Shown one piece after another: positions 16,870-25,405 of a stretch of DNA of 64,000 nt. Both the position numbers and the translations under genes were made by a program. The stretch lies in NCBI RefSeq assembly GCF_024199905.1, contig NZ_JANAFB010000010.1, positions 26,649 to 90,648 of the forward strand, given 5' to 3'. The notes below the pieces were generated by a model. That model ran no database searches, was not told where the DNA came from, and saw nothing but the letters and a program-made list of their open reading frames with translations. The DNA comes from Rothia santali. GTDB taxonomy: Bacteria; Actinomycetota; Actinomycetes; Actinomycetales; Micrococcaceae. Each line of letters begins with the position of its first letter. Position 1 is the stretch's first letter.

Positions 16870-17379
16870 CTAGATCTGATGGATGATGTACTCCCGGGCG
16901 ATGTCCGCGATCCGGCGCTCGTTGGGGAAGGAGAGCTTGCGCCCCAGGTCGTCGATGTTGACCCACGCGACGTCGATGGCCTCGTGGTCCGGGTCCTTCT
17001 CGGTGGTGAGGTAGCCGCCGGTGGCCTCGAGCAGGAAGTGGTGCACCGTCTTGTGCACGCGGTGGCCGGAGACCGTGAACCAGTAGTCGATCGACCCCAG
17101 CGGGGCGAGCATCCGGCCCTCGATGCCGGTCTCCTCCTCGATCTCCCGGCACGCGGCCTCGTCGTGCCCCTCCTCGCCCTCGGGGTGGCCCTTGGGCAGG
17201 CACCACTCGAGCCGCCCGCCGCGATTGATGCGGGCGATGATGGCCACGGGGTGCCCGGGGGTCTCCAGGTCGACGACGATGCCCCCGGCAGAGACTTCTT
17301 CCACCGTGGGCAGAGGGGAAGCGGGAGTGAACGCCCGCTTCTTCGGTGCCCTGGGTACTGGAAAAGTCATACCGTCCAT
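16870..17379 (-). CDS. NUDIX hydrolase (MutT4-like)
   Basis: NUDIX enzymes hydrolyse nucleoside diphosphates linked to another group. The 169-residue product contains the complete NUDIX box GHPEGEEGHDEAACREIEEE followed by TGIEG, near residues 60-85, and a basic N-terminus (PRAPKKRAF). I use ATG at 17379 (MDGMTFPVPR); ATG at 17370 is nearly as good. The gene is divergent from pcnA, an arrangement conserved in actinobacteria (mutT4-pcnA in Mycobacterium). The natural substrate cannot be read from sequence. Confidence 0.9.
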   Translation of the reverse strand: MDGMTFPVPRAPKKRAFTPASPLPTVEEVSAGGIVVDLETPGHPVAIIARINRGGRLEWCLPKGHPEGEEGHDEAACREIEEETGIEGRMLAPLGSIDYWFTVSGHRVHKTVHHFLLEATGGYLTTEKDPDHEAIDVAWVNIDDLGRKLSFPNERRIADIAREYIIHQI

Positions 17380-17506
17380 TTTACAGAGTTCGCCTGCCGG
17401 ACGCGTTCGCCGGGCCGCCGGGGCGTCGTCGGCCGCGCGCGCCGTCGCCCGGCAGCCCGGGCCCGGCCCCTCGCCCCGGGGCGTTTTCTGGCACGATTGG
17501 ACGATC

Positions 17507-18919
17507 ATGGTTAACCTCTTCGACAGCTCTGCGATCCACCCCGCCGCCCTCGAGCTCGGCCGTCTCTTCGAGTCCGCCGGCTTCGAGCTCTCCCTCGTGG
17601 GCGGGCCGGTGCGGGACCTCTTCCTCGGCTCGCAGGCGCTGGACCTGGACTTCACCACCAACGCGACGCCGGACGAGACGCTGCGCGTGGCCCGCGGCTG
17701 GGCGGACGCGCACTGGGAGATCGGCCGCGACTTCGGCACGATCGGCCTGCGCAAGGGCGACGCCATGATCGAGGTGACCACCTACCGCGCCGAGGCCTAC
17801 GATCCGGACTCGCGCAAGCCCACGGTCGCCTTCGGCCGCCGGCTCGAGGACGACCTCTACCGGCGCGACTTCACCATCAACTCGATGGCGCTGCGCCTGC
17901 CCTCCCTCGAGCTGGTGGACCCCTACGGCGGCATCAGCGACCTCTCCTCCGGCGTCCTCAAGACCCCCGGCCTGCCCCAGGACTCCTTCTCCGACGACCC
18001 GCTGCGGATGATGCGCGCGGCCCGCTTCGCCGCCCGCCTGGACATCGACCCCGCCCACGAGGTGGTCCTGGCGATGAAGGAGATGGCCGGGCGCATCGAG
18101 ATCATCTCGGCCGAGCGGGTGCGGGACGAGCTGGTGAAGCTGATCAACGGGAAGAACCCGCGGCGCGGCGTCGACCTCATGGTGGACACCGGGCTCGCGG
18201 ACCGGGTGCTGCCCGAGATCCCCGCCCTGAAGATGGAGATCGATGAGCACCACCGCCACAAGGACGTCTACCAGCACTCGCTCACGGTGCTCATGCAGGC
18301 CGCGGACCTGGAGACCGACGCCGAGGGCCCCGTCCCCGGCCCCGACTTCACCCTGCGCTTCGCGGCCCTGATGCACGACGTCGGCAAGCCCGCCACCCGC
18401 CGCGTGGAGAAGGGGGGAGCGGTCAGCTTCCGCCACCACGACGTCGTCGGCGCCAAGCAGGTCAAGAAGCGGATGCGGGAGCTGCGCTTTGACAACGAGA
18501 CGATCAGGAACGTCGCGCGGCTGGTCGAGCTGCACATGCGCTTCTACGGCTACGGCGAGGCGGGGTGGACCGACTCCGCGGTGCGCCGCTACGTCCGCGA
18601 CGCCGGGGACCAGCTGGAGCGCCTGCACCGCCTGACCCGCTCCGACGTGACCACGCGCAACAAGCGCAAGGCCCAGCGCCTCGAGTTCGCCTACGACGAC
18701 CTGGAGCACCGCATCGAGGAGCTCTCCGCGCAGGAGGAGCTGGACGCCATCCGCCCCGAGCTGGACGGCCGGGAGATCATGGAGATCCTGGGGATCCCCC
18801 CGGGCCCCGAGGTGGGGGAGGCGTACTCCCACCTGCTCAACCTCCGCCTGGACGAGGGCGCCCTGGGGCACGACGCCGCCGTGGAGCGCCTGCGGGCGTG
18901 GTGGGCCGAGCGGGGCTGA
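17507..18919 (+). CDS. pcnA: CCA tRNA nucleotidyltransferase
   Basis: This enzyme adds or repairs the 3' CCA end of tRNAs. The 470-residue product has the class II nucleotidyltransferase motifs SLVGGPVRDLFLG and LDLDFTTNA near residues 28-48, RRDFTINSMAL, and an HD domain (HHRHKDVYQHS, then RFAALMHDVGKPATRR). ATG at 17507 matches the usual actinobacterial start. It is the last gene of the origin block; the next gene, ftsQ, belongs to a cluster usually found elsewhere. Confidence 0.94.
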   Translation: MVNLFDSSAIHPAALELGRLFESAGFELSLVGGPVRDLFLGSQALDLDFTTNATPDETLRVARGWADAHWEIGRDFGTIGLRKGDAMIEVTTYRAEAYDPDSRKPTVAFGRRLEDDLYRRDFTINSMALRLPSLELVDPYGGISDLSSGVLKTPGLPQDSFSDDPLRMMRAARFAARLDIDPAHEVVLAMKEMAGRIEIISAERVRDELVKLINGKNPRRGVDLMVDTGLADRVLPEIPALKMEIDEHHRHKDVYQHSLTVLMQAADLETDAEGPVPGPDFTLRFAALMHDVGKPATRRVEKGGAVSFRHHDVVGAKQVKKRMRELRFDNETIRNVARLVELHMRFYGYGEAGWTDSAVRRYVRDAGDQLERLHRLTRSDVTTRNKRKAQRLEFAYDDLEHRIEELSAQEELDAIRPELDGREIMEILGIPPGPEVGEAYSHLLNLRLDEGALGHDAAVERLRAWWAERG

Positions 18920-18938
18920 CGGGGGAGTTCCCGCAGGA

Positions 18939-18973
18939 TCCAGGAACGGTTTCCCGGGGGTCCAGGAACGGTT
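18939..18973. repeat. Two direct repeats TCCAGGAACGGTT, 22 bp apart
   Basis: Identical 13-mers occupy 18939-18951 and 18961-18973. The 22-bp period is about two DNA turns, and a TAGCGT -10-like element follows at 18976-18981, so they may be activator sites for ftsQ. They also mark the pcnA-ftsQ junction. Confidence 0.5.
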
Positions 18974-19020
18974 GGTAGCGTCGTGGGGAGAACCCTTCCC
19001 CTCCCACGATCGAGGTATTC

Positions 19021-19935
19021 GTGTCCGAGACCGGAGACAGCAGAGACGCCCGCACCCCGGCAGAGACGCCGGGCGGCCCGCCGCCGGATGGCCCGCCCGC
19101 AGAGCCCGGGCCCGCGGAGTCTCAGCCCGCGGCGTCCCCCGCCGCCGGGCGCGTAACCCCGTGGTCGACGTCGTCCGCCCCCTCCGACGACTCCGCGGAC
19201 GTCCTGGACTTCCCGCGGCGCGGCGCCGAGGAGCGGCGCGTCCGGCGACCCCTGCGCTGGCTGGTCGGCGTGCTCGTCGCGCTGGCCGCGGTGGGGGCCT
19301 TCGCCGCGGTGGTCTTCTACTCCCCGCTCCTGGCCGTCCGCGAGATCACCGTGGAGGGCACCGACCGGCTCGACGCGGGTGAGATCAGCGAGGCGCTCCA
19401 GCCCCTGGAGGGCGTGCCCCTGACGCGCGTGGACGACGCCACCGTGCGGGACCTGGTCGGCGAGAACATCCTGGTGCGGGACGTGCGGGCCGAGGCGCAT
19501 CCGCCGCACGAGCTCGTCGTCGAGGTGACGGAGCGCGTCCCGGTCGCCACCGTGCAGGAGGGCGACCAGTACGTCCTGGTGGACGCGGACGGCGTGGCCG
19601 TCGGCGCGGTGGGCTCCGCGGAGGAGGCGGGCGTGCCGCTGGTCGACGGCGGCCTCGACGCGGTCGGCGGCGAGGGGTTCGGCGAGCTGGTGCGGGTGCT
19701 CCAGGCCCTGCCGCAGTCGCTGCTGGAGCAGATGCAGAAGGCCGAGGCCGTCTCCGACTCCGAGCTGCGCCTGCAGATGCGCAACGGCTCGACCGTCGTG
19801 TGGGGCACCGCCGAGGACAGCGAGTTCAAGGCGGAGGTGCTGCTGAGCCTGACCCGAGCGCTGGGCCAGCAGGGCGCGGGGCTGACCTACGACGTCTCCA
19901 GTCCCGAGTACCCCGTGACGCGGGGCGCCGGCTGA
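19021..19935 (+). CDS. ftsQ: Cell division protein FtsQ
   Basis: FtsQ is a bitopic membrane protein that links early and late divisome components. The 304-residue product has a long Pro/Ala-rich cytoplasmic N-terminus, a membrane segment near residues 80-102 (LVGVLVALAAVGAFAAVVFY), a POTRA domain beginning LLAVREITVEGTDRLDAGEI and an FtsQ domain (VEVTERVPVATVQEGDQYVL). GTG start. murC and the rest of the division cluster, which normally precede it, are missing; it directly follows pcnA. Confidence 0.93.
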   Translation: MSETGDSRDARTPAETPGGPPPDGPPAEPGPAESQPAASPAAGRVTPWSTSSAPSDDSADVLDFPRRGAEERRVRRPLRWLVGVLVALAAVGAFAAVVFYSPLLAVREITVEGTDRLDAGEISEALQPLEGVPLTRVDDATVRDLVGENILVRDVRAEAHPPHELVVEVTERVPVATVQEGDQYVLVDADGVAVGAVGSAEEAGVPLVDGGLDAVGGEGFGELVRVLQALPQSLLEQMQKAEAVSDSELRLQMRNGSTVVWGTAEDSEFKAEVLLSLTRALGQQGAGLTYDVSSPEYPVTRGAG

Positions 19936-20248
19936 GCGACGCGTGCCCTCGGCCCGGCGAGGCATGTCCTCGGCTGTACGACGCGTGCCCCCGCAGGCGC
20001 CTCACCCCCGACCGGGTTCAATCTCGACTTGAAGTTCAGGTGTGACGTGGGTGAATGCGACCCGGCGCGTAATTGACAGGAAAATCTTAGGTGCGACACC
20101 CACTTTTGATGCCCCAGCATTTTCGGACTTGATAGTCTGTATCAGGTATTGAAAGACGCCGTCCCCCCAGCATCTGACGCGGAACTTTGACCTTGAAGTC
20201 GAAGTTGAAGGATGTGGTCGGCGGCTCCACGCGCTAATCGAGGAACTC
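19936..20248. other. ftsQ-ftsZ intergenic region (ftsZ leader)
   Basis: This 313-bp gap has no gene and is relatively AT-rich in its second half, so it probably carries the ftsZ promoters. TTGACA (20073-20078) and TAGTCT (20133-20138) are promoter-like but not in register with each other. The octamer CTTGAAGT occurs twice, at 20028-20035 and 20192-20199, the second followed by CGAAGTTGAAGG close to the ribosome site GAGGAACTC. Confidence 0.45.
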
Positions 20249-21475
20249 ATGGACGTTACTACTCCCCAGAACTACCTGGCCGTCATCAAGGTCGTCGGCA
20301 TCGGCGGCGGCGGCGTCAACGCTGTCAACCGGATGATCGAGGTCGGGCTCCGCGGCGTTGAATTCATCGCCATCAACACCGACGCCCAGGCGCTGCTGAT
20401 GTCGGATGCCGACGTCAAGCTCGACGTCGGCCGCGAGATGACCCGGGGCCTCGGCGCCGGCGCCAACCCCGAGGTCGGCCGCCAGGCGGCCGAGGACCAC
20501 GAGGAGGAGATCCAGGAGGTCCTCAAGGGCGCCGACATGGTCTTCGTGACCGCCGGCGAGGGCGGCGGCACCGGCACCGGCGGCGCGCCCGTCGTGGCCC
20601 GCATCGCCCGCTCGCTCGGCGCGCTGACCATCGGCGTCGTGACCCGTCCCTTCACCTTCGAGGGCCGCCGCCGCTCCAACCAGGCCGAGACCGGCATCGA
20701 GGCGCTGCGCGACGAGGTCGACACCCTCATCGTCATCCCCAACGACCGCCTGCTCTCGATCTCGGACCGCAACGTCTCGATGCTCGACGCGTTCAAGTCG
20801 GCGGACCAGGTCCTGCTCTCGGGCGTCCAGGGCATCACCGACCTGATCACCACCCCGGGCCTGATCAACCTCGACTTCGCCGATGTCAAGTCGGTCATGC
20901 AGGGCGCCGGCTCGGCGCTCATGGGCATCGGCTCGGCGCAGGGCGAGGACCGGGCCGTCAAGGCCGCGGAGCTCGCGATCGCCTCGCCGCTGCTCGAGGC
21001 CTCGATCGACGGCGCTCACGGCGTGCTGCTGTCCATCCAGGGCGGCTCCGACCTCGGCCTCTTCGAGATCAACGAGGCGGCCCGCCTGGTCCAGGAGGTC
21101 GCGCACCCCGACGCCAACATCATCTTCGGCGCCGTGATCGACGACGCCCTGGGCGACGAGGCGCGGGTCACCGTGATCGCGGCCGGCTTCGACTCCCTGA
21201 ACCCGGAGACCAACAGCAGCAACGGCCACCAGGCCGCGCAGCAGGCGGCTCGTCAGCAGCAGTCCTTCGGTGGCGGGTCCAAGCAGCCGGCGCAGGCGGC
21301 GAGCGCCCCGCAGCGCGGCGGTTCCTACGCCGGTGCGAGCCAGTGGCAGGACCACTCCGACGTCCCGGCCAACGCCGGCTTCGACGTCGACCTGCCCCCG
21401 GCCGTCGAGCCCCAGGAGGAGTCGGTCGGCTCCTCCCGCAAGGACTCGCTGGACGTGCCCGACTTCCTGAAGTAG
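20249..21475 (+). CDS. ftsZ: Cell division protein FtsZ
   Basis: FtsZ is the tubulin-like GTPase that forms the division ring. The 408-residue product has the GTP-binding signature [18 protein letters not shown] near residues 103-120, the nucleotide region [16 protein letters not shown] at the start, and the T7 catalytic loop [11 protein letters not shown]. The C-terminal conserved peptide SLDVPDFLK, the docking site for SepF and other partners, is intact after a Gln/Gly/Ala-rich linker. ATG with GAGGAAC upstream. Confidence 0.98.
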   Translation: MDVTTPQNYLAVIKVVGIGGGGVNAVNRMIEVGLRGVEFIAINTDAQALLMSDADVKLDVGREMTRGLGAGANPEVGRQAAEDHEEEIQEVLKGADMVFVTAGEGGGTGTGGAPVVARIARSLGALTIGVVTRPFTFEGRRRSNQAETGIEALRDEVDTLIVIPNDRLLSISDRNVSMLDAFKSADQVLLSGVQGITDLITTPGLINLDFADVKSVMQGAGSALMGIGSAQGEDRAVKAAELAIASPLLEASIDGAHGVLLSIQGGSDLGLFEINEAARLVQEVAHPDANIIFGAVIDDALGDEARVTVIAAGFDSLNPETNSSNGHQAAQQAARQQQSFGGGSKQPAQAASAPQRGGSYAGASQWQDHSDVPANAGFDVDLPPAVEPQEESVGSSRKDSLDVPDFLK

Positions 21476-21481
21476 GCGACA

Positions 21482-21508
21482 GGCGCCCCGGCCGCCGGCC
21501 GGGGCGCC
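21482..21508 (+). terminator. Strong hairpin after ftsZ
   Basis: GGCGCCCCGGCC and GGCCGGGGCGCC form a perfect 12-bp stem with a GCC loop, 6 bp past the ftsZ stop. There is no U-tract, as is common in high-GC actinobacteria. Confidence 0.6.
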
Positions 21509-21589
21509 ACGAGGCCCGTCTCGTCCCCGGTCGACCCGGTCGCCGCCAGCGCGGTGGGCGGGGTCGATCCCGGGGGACGGGGCATCCGA

Positions 21590-21618
21590 GGGCGGGGCGG
21601 TCGAGGACCGCCCCGCCC
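21590..21618 (+). terminator. Second hairpin between ftsZ and pgeF-yggS
   Basis: GGGCGGGGCGGTC and GACCGCCCCGCCC form a perfect 13-bp stem with a GAG loop. Two strong stems in a 206-bp gap suggest the fusion gene is insulated from ftsZ transcription. Confidence 0.5.
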
Positions 21619-21681
21619 TCGTCGTACCGAGATGCCCCGCGACGACGGCGGGGCTCCACTCACGCGAGAGGAGCAGGCGAG

Positions 21682-23271
21682 ATGGCCGAGTCATCGACCG
21701 GGGCGCCCGAGGGGGCCCCGCCGCGGACCGTCATCGCGCGCGCCGACCTCCCCGAGGGGGTGAGCCTCGCCTTCACGGGGACCGGGGCCGGCAACCTCGG
21801 CCTGCACGTCGGCGACGACCCGGCCGGCGTCCAGCGCAACCGCACCTCCCTCGAGGCGCACCTGGGGATCCCGGAGCGGGAGACGCTGTTCCTGGAGCAG
21901 GTGCACGGCGTCGCGGTCGTCCGCGCCGAGGGGCAGCCGCGGCGCCCGCTCGGGGCGGCGGCGGAGCGTGCCGCGGCGCCCCTCGCGGACGCGGCCGTGA
22001 CCGCCGCGGGCCGGCCGCTGGCCGTCCTGACCGCCGACTGCCTGCCCGTCGTCCTCACCACCGGCTCGCCCGAGGTCTACGGCGTCGCCCACGCCGGCCG
22101 GCGGGGGCTGCTGGACGGGGTGCTCGAGGAGGCCGTGGAGGCCCTGCGCGCGCTCGGCGCGGCGGAGGTGACCGCGTGGATCGGGCCGGCCGTGTGCGGC
22201 GCCTGCTACGAGGTGCCGGAGGAGATGGCGGCGGAGGCCGGCCGCCTCTCGCCCGGCATCGCGTCCCGGACCTCGTGGGGGACCCCCTCGCTGGACCTGC
22301 GCGCCGCCGCCGAGGCGCGGCTGCGGGCGGTGGGAGTCGCGGTCGCGCCCGGCGCGGCACCGTGCACGGCCGAGGACCCCGGACTGTACTCCCACCGGCG
22401 GGACCCCGGCTCCGGCCGCATCGCCGGCGTCGTCTGGCACCGCGCCCCGCCCCGAACCACGAGAGGACCGACGCCCATGGATGAGCTGCGCTGCGAGCCG
22501 TTCCGCGCCCGCGAGCTGACGCAGGCCTATCGACGGATCGAGGGCGAGGTGGCCGCCGAGGCGGCTCGCGTGGACCCTCAGATCAGGCCGGCCGACCTCG
22601 GCGTCGAGCTCCTGCCGGTGACCAAGTTCTTCCCCGCCTCGGACGTCGCCGCCCTGTACGACGCCGGCGTCCGCGTCGCGGGGGAGAACCGCGACCAGGA
22701 GGCCTCCGCGAAGGCGGCCCGCCTGGCGGCGTCGGGCCGCCCGGACCTGCGCTGGCACTACATCGGGCAGCTGCAGACGAACAAGGCGAAGTCGGTGGTC
22801 TCCTACGCGACCAGCATCCACTCCGTGGACCGCCGCTCCCTCGTGGACGCGCTGGCCAAGGCGTACCGGCGCCGCATCGAGGCCTTCGAGGCGGGCGAGG
22901 CGCCGGCCCCTCCGGCGCACGCGCACGGCGGCCTCGAGTGCCTCCTCCAGGTGAACCTCGAGGAGGGGGCCGAGGGCCGCGGGGGCGCCGCACCGGGCGA
23001 GCTCGCGCAGCTGGCCGACGCCGTCGAGGCGGCGGAGGGGCTGCGGCTGGGCGGGCTCATGGCGGTCGCGCCCCTGGGGGCCGAGCCCGGGCCGAGCTTC
23101 GAGCGCCTCTGGGAGCTCAGCCAGCGGCTGCGCGAGGACCACCCGCGGGCCCGCCACATCTCGGCGGGGATGAGCGGAGACTGGGCCGAGGCGATAGGAT
23201 GGGGGTCCACGAGGGTCAGGCTCGGCAGCTCCATCATGGGCCCCCGCCCCGCGGGTCCCGGCGGCGCCTGA
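21682..23271 (+). CDS. Fusion: peptidoglycan editing factor PgeF + PLP homeostasis protein YggS
   Basis: One open frame of 529 residues encodes two proteins that are normally separate neighbours. Residues 1-255 are PgeF/YfiH (multicopper-oxidase-like fold acting on peptidoglycan precursors) with its metal/active-site residues in LEQVHG, TADCLP and VAHAGRRG and ending YSHRRDPGSGRIAGVVW. After a linker of about 10 residues, residues 266-529 are YggS/PLPBP with the PLP lysine in PVTKFFPASDV, WHYIGQLQTNKAKSV, SIHSVDR and MSGDWAEAIGWGSTRVRLGS. No stop separates them. The internal ATG at 22477 has AGAGGA upstream, so a free YggS could also be made. The PgeF N-terminus lacks the usual GGVS-containing loop (FTGTGAGNLGLHVGDDP). 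Confidence 0.88.
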   Translation: MAESSTGAPEGAPPRTVIARADLPEGVSLAFTGTGAGNLGLHVGDDPAGVQRNRTSLEAHLGIPERETLFLEQVHGVAVVRAEGQPRRPLGAAAERAAAPLADAAVTAAGRPLAVLTADCLPVVLTTGSPEVYGVAHAGRRGLLDGVLEEAVEALRALGAAEVTAWIGPAVCGACYEVPEEMAAEAGRLSPGIASRTSWGTPSLDLRAAAEARLRAVGVAVAPGAAPCTAEDPGLYSHRRDPGSGRIAGVVWHRAPPRTTRGPTPMDELRCEPFRARELTQAYRRIEGEVAAEAARVDPQIRPADLGVELLPVTKFFPASDVAALYDAGVRVAGENRDQEASAKAARLAASGRPDLRWHYIGQLQTNKAKSVVSYATSIHSVDRRSLVDALAKAYRRRIEAFEAGEAPAPPAHAHGGLECLLQVNLEEGAEGRGGAAPGELAQLADAVEAAEGLRLGGLMAVAPLGAEPGPSFERLWELSQRLREDHPRARHISAGMSGDWAEAIGWGSTRVRLGSSIMGPRPAGPGGA

Positions 23272-23403
23272 GCGTTGCCTGGGAGGGGCGTGTTGCCCCG
23301 CGGAAACCGGCGCCCGCCCGGCGATAATTGATCGAAACGCGACGGCGCCCGGTGGCGACCCCACCGGCTCCCGTCGCCACGAACGTCTTCGAGGAGTCTG
23401 AAC

Positions 23404-24036
23404 ATGGCCGGAACTCTGCGGCAGGCGATGGTCTTCCTGGGCCTCGCCGACGACGGGTACGAGCAGCAGCCCGCACCCCAGAAGCGCCGGGCCGAGCCGG
23501 AGCCCGCGGCCGAGGAGGACTACGAGCCCGCCGACCTGCCGGTCGACGAGGAGCCCGCCTACGAGCCGGCCCCGGCCCGGACCTCCCGCCGCGCGAGCCG
23601 CCAGCAGGAGAGCCCGGCGCCCGTGCTCGAGACCGTCGTGGAGCCGGAGGAGGACGACGCCCCGCCCCCGGCCGAGCGGACCGAGCACCGGGCCCCCGTG
23701 ACACCCATCAAACGTGCCGAGGCACAGAGCGAAAGCGACAACGAATTGCGACGCATCACCACCATCCACCCGCGCTCCTACAAGGACGCCAAGGTGATCG
23801 GCGAGTCCTTCCGGGACAACATCCCCGTGATCATGAACGTGACGGACATGGACGTCTCCGAGGCCAAGCGGCTGATCGACTTCTCCTCGGGCCTCACCTT
23901 CGCCCTCAACGGCAGCATCGAGCGGGTCACCGAGCAGGTCTTCCTCCTCACCCCGGCCAACCTCGAGGTCCTGGAGAACGAGGTCGCGGACGCCGGCTAC
24001 GAGCACGAGGACGTCCCCGTCTTCAACCAGCGATAG
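23404..24036 (+). CDS. sepF: Cell division protein SepF
   Basis: SepF anchors FtsZ to the membrane and shapes the Z ring in bacteria lacking FtsA. The 210-residue product has the amphipathic membrane-binding N-terminal helix ([17 protein letters not shown]), an acidic, Pro-rich linker (about residues 20-110) and the globular SepF domain ([20 protein letters not shown], then [20 protein letters not shown]). It sits in the standard ftsZ-pgeF-yggS-sepF-yggT-divIVA order. Confidence 0.95.
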   Translation: MAGTLRQAMVFLGLADDGYEQQPAPQKRRAEPEPAAEEDYEPADLPVDEEPAYEPAPARTSRRASRQQESPAPVLETVVEPEEDDAPPPAERTEHRAPVTPIKRAEAQSESDNELRRITTIHPRSYKDAKVIGESFRDNIPVIMNVTDMDVSEAKRLIDFSSGLTFALNGSIERVTEQVFLLTPANLEVLENEVADAGYEHEDVPVFNQR

Positions 24037-24067
24037 CCCGTTCCCCGCCCACCCGAGTAGGTATCCC

Positions 24068-24370
24068 GTGGTCTCCATCCTCGCCCTGGTCAACTTCGTC
24101 CTGTACCTGATGCTGCTGGTCCTCATGTTCCGGCTGGTGCTGGACTGGGTGCAGAGCTTCGCCCGCTCCTGGCGCCCGCGGGGCCTGGTGCTGGTCTTCG
24201 CCTCCACCGTCTACTCGGTGACCGACCCGCCGATGCGGGCGCTGCGGCGGATCATCCCCCCGCTGAACCTGGGCGGGATCCGGCTGGACATGGGATTCCT
24301 GATCCTGGTCCTTGCCATCGGCCTCCTGCGGGCCATCGTGGGCGGCGCGATGTACTCCGCCGCGATGTGA
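24068..24370 (+). CDS. yggT: YggT family membrane protein
   Basis: This 100-residue membrane protein has two hydrophobic segments, one N-terminal (ILALVNFVLYLMLLVLMFRL) and one C-terminal (MGFLILVLAIGLLRAIVGG), joined by the family loop DWVQSFARSW and TDPPMRALRRIIPPLNLGGI. The role is not established; the constant position between sepF and divIVA suggests involvement in septum or envelope assembly. GTG start with a GTAGGTATCCC upstream. Confidence 0.9.
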   Translation: MVSILALVNFVLYLMLLVLMFRLVLDWVQSFARSWRPRGLVLVFASTVYSVTDPPMRALRRIIPPLNLGGIRLDMGFLILVLAIGLLRAIVGGAMYSAAM

Positions 24371-24527
24371 GTCCGACCCGGGGCGTGACGCGCGCCGGGT
24401 CGACCCGCGTGAAGAACCCGGACCGTCCCGGCGGCGCGCGTTAGGATGAGGGACGGGCCGGTTACTGACCGGTTCCCGGCGCACACCGGGACTCCGGGCC
24501 CCATTCCTAGACACTGAGGTGACATCC

Positions 24528-25211
24528 ATGGCATTGACTCCCGAGCAGGTCATCAACAAGACCTTCCAGCCGACCAAGTTCCGCGAGGGCTACGACCAGG
24601 AAGAGGTGGACCTCTTCCTCGACGAGGTCGTCGCGGAGCTGCGACGCCTCCACGCGGAGAACGACGACCTGCGCCAGCAGCTGGGCGAGGCCGGCGTCTC
24701 CAGTCCGGCGATCGGCGCCGAGGACGACGTCGTCGTCACGGACCCCATGCCCTCGACCGGCGAGACGGTCGAGGCCGACGAGGTCGAGTCGGATGCGGTC
24801 GCCGGGGAGGCCCCCGTCGAGCGCGAGTCCGACGAGCTGCCCCCGCTCGGGGAGCCGGCCGAGGAGCGGCACGCGCCGGAGTCGGCCGCCGCGCCGACCT
24901 CCTCCTCCGAGTCCGCCGCGGCCGTGATCGCCATGGCCCAGCGCCTGCACGACGAGTACGTGGCCCAGGGCGAGGCCGAGCGCCAGCGCCTCATCGACGA
25001 GGGCCAGGCCGCGGCCGACACCCTCGTCACGGACGCGGAGACCCGCCGCGACGACGTCCTCTCCAGCCTCGAGGAGTCGAAGGCGGGCCTCGAGTCCGAC
25101 GTCGAGTCCCTCCGCGGCTTCGAGGCCGCCTACCGCTCGGGGCTGCGCAGCTACCTCCAGGATCGCCTCGAGGACCTCGAGAGCGGCCCGTCGCTCGAGC
25201 CGGTGTCCTGA
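24528..25211 (+). CDS. divIVA: Polar growth/septum protein DivIVA (Wag31)
   Basis: DivIVA binds curved membrane and organises polar growth and septum placement. The 227-residue product starts MALTPEQVINKTFQPTKFRE, the conserved lipid-binding domain, then a coiled coil (EEVDLFLDEVVAELRRLHAE), an acidic linker (about 65-130) and a second coiled coil. I chose ATG 24528 because GAGGTGA lies 5 bp upstream; a GTG at 24519 falls inside that ribosome site. Confidence 0.95.
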   Translation: MALTPEQVINKTFQPTKFREGYDQEEVDLFLDEVVAELRRLHAENDDLRQQLGEAGVSSPAIGAEDDVVVTDPMPSTGETVEADEVESDAVAGEAPVERESDELPPLGEPAEERHAPESAAAPTSSSESAAAVIAMAQRLHDEYVAQGEAERQRLIDEGQAAADTLVTDAETRRDDVLSSLEESKAGLESDVESLRGFEAAYRSGLRSYLQDRLEDLESGPSLEPVS

Positions 25212-25262
25212 CCCTCGGGTTGGATCCCTCCGGGGCCTGCGGCGCAGCGTCCCCGGGCACCC

Positions 25263-25293
25263 GCGGCCCGGGGCGCCGGACGCCCCGGGCCGC
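25263..25293 (+). terminator. Hairpin terminator after divIVA
   Basis: GCGGCCCGGGGCG and CGCCCCGGGCCGC form a perfect 13-bp stem with a 5-nt loop, 51 bp past the divIVA stop. Confidence 0.6.
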
Positions 25294-25405
25294 ATCAGCC
25301 CCGGACGCCGTCCGGGTCCCGGGGCGGGCCGCCTCGGGCCCGGACGGCGTCGTCGCCGCGGCCCCGCGGCGTCGTCACCGTTCAGACCAGGAGCACTGAA
25401 GACCC

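Noticed and set aside
21590..21618. Riboswitch before pgeF-yggS.
   Set aside because: It is a simple 13-bp GC stem with a 3-nt loop and no multi-helix structure.
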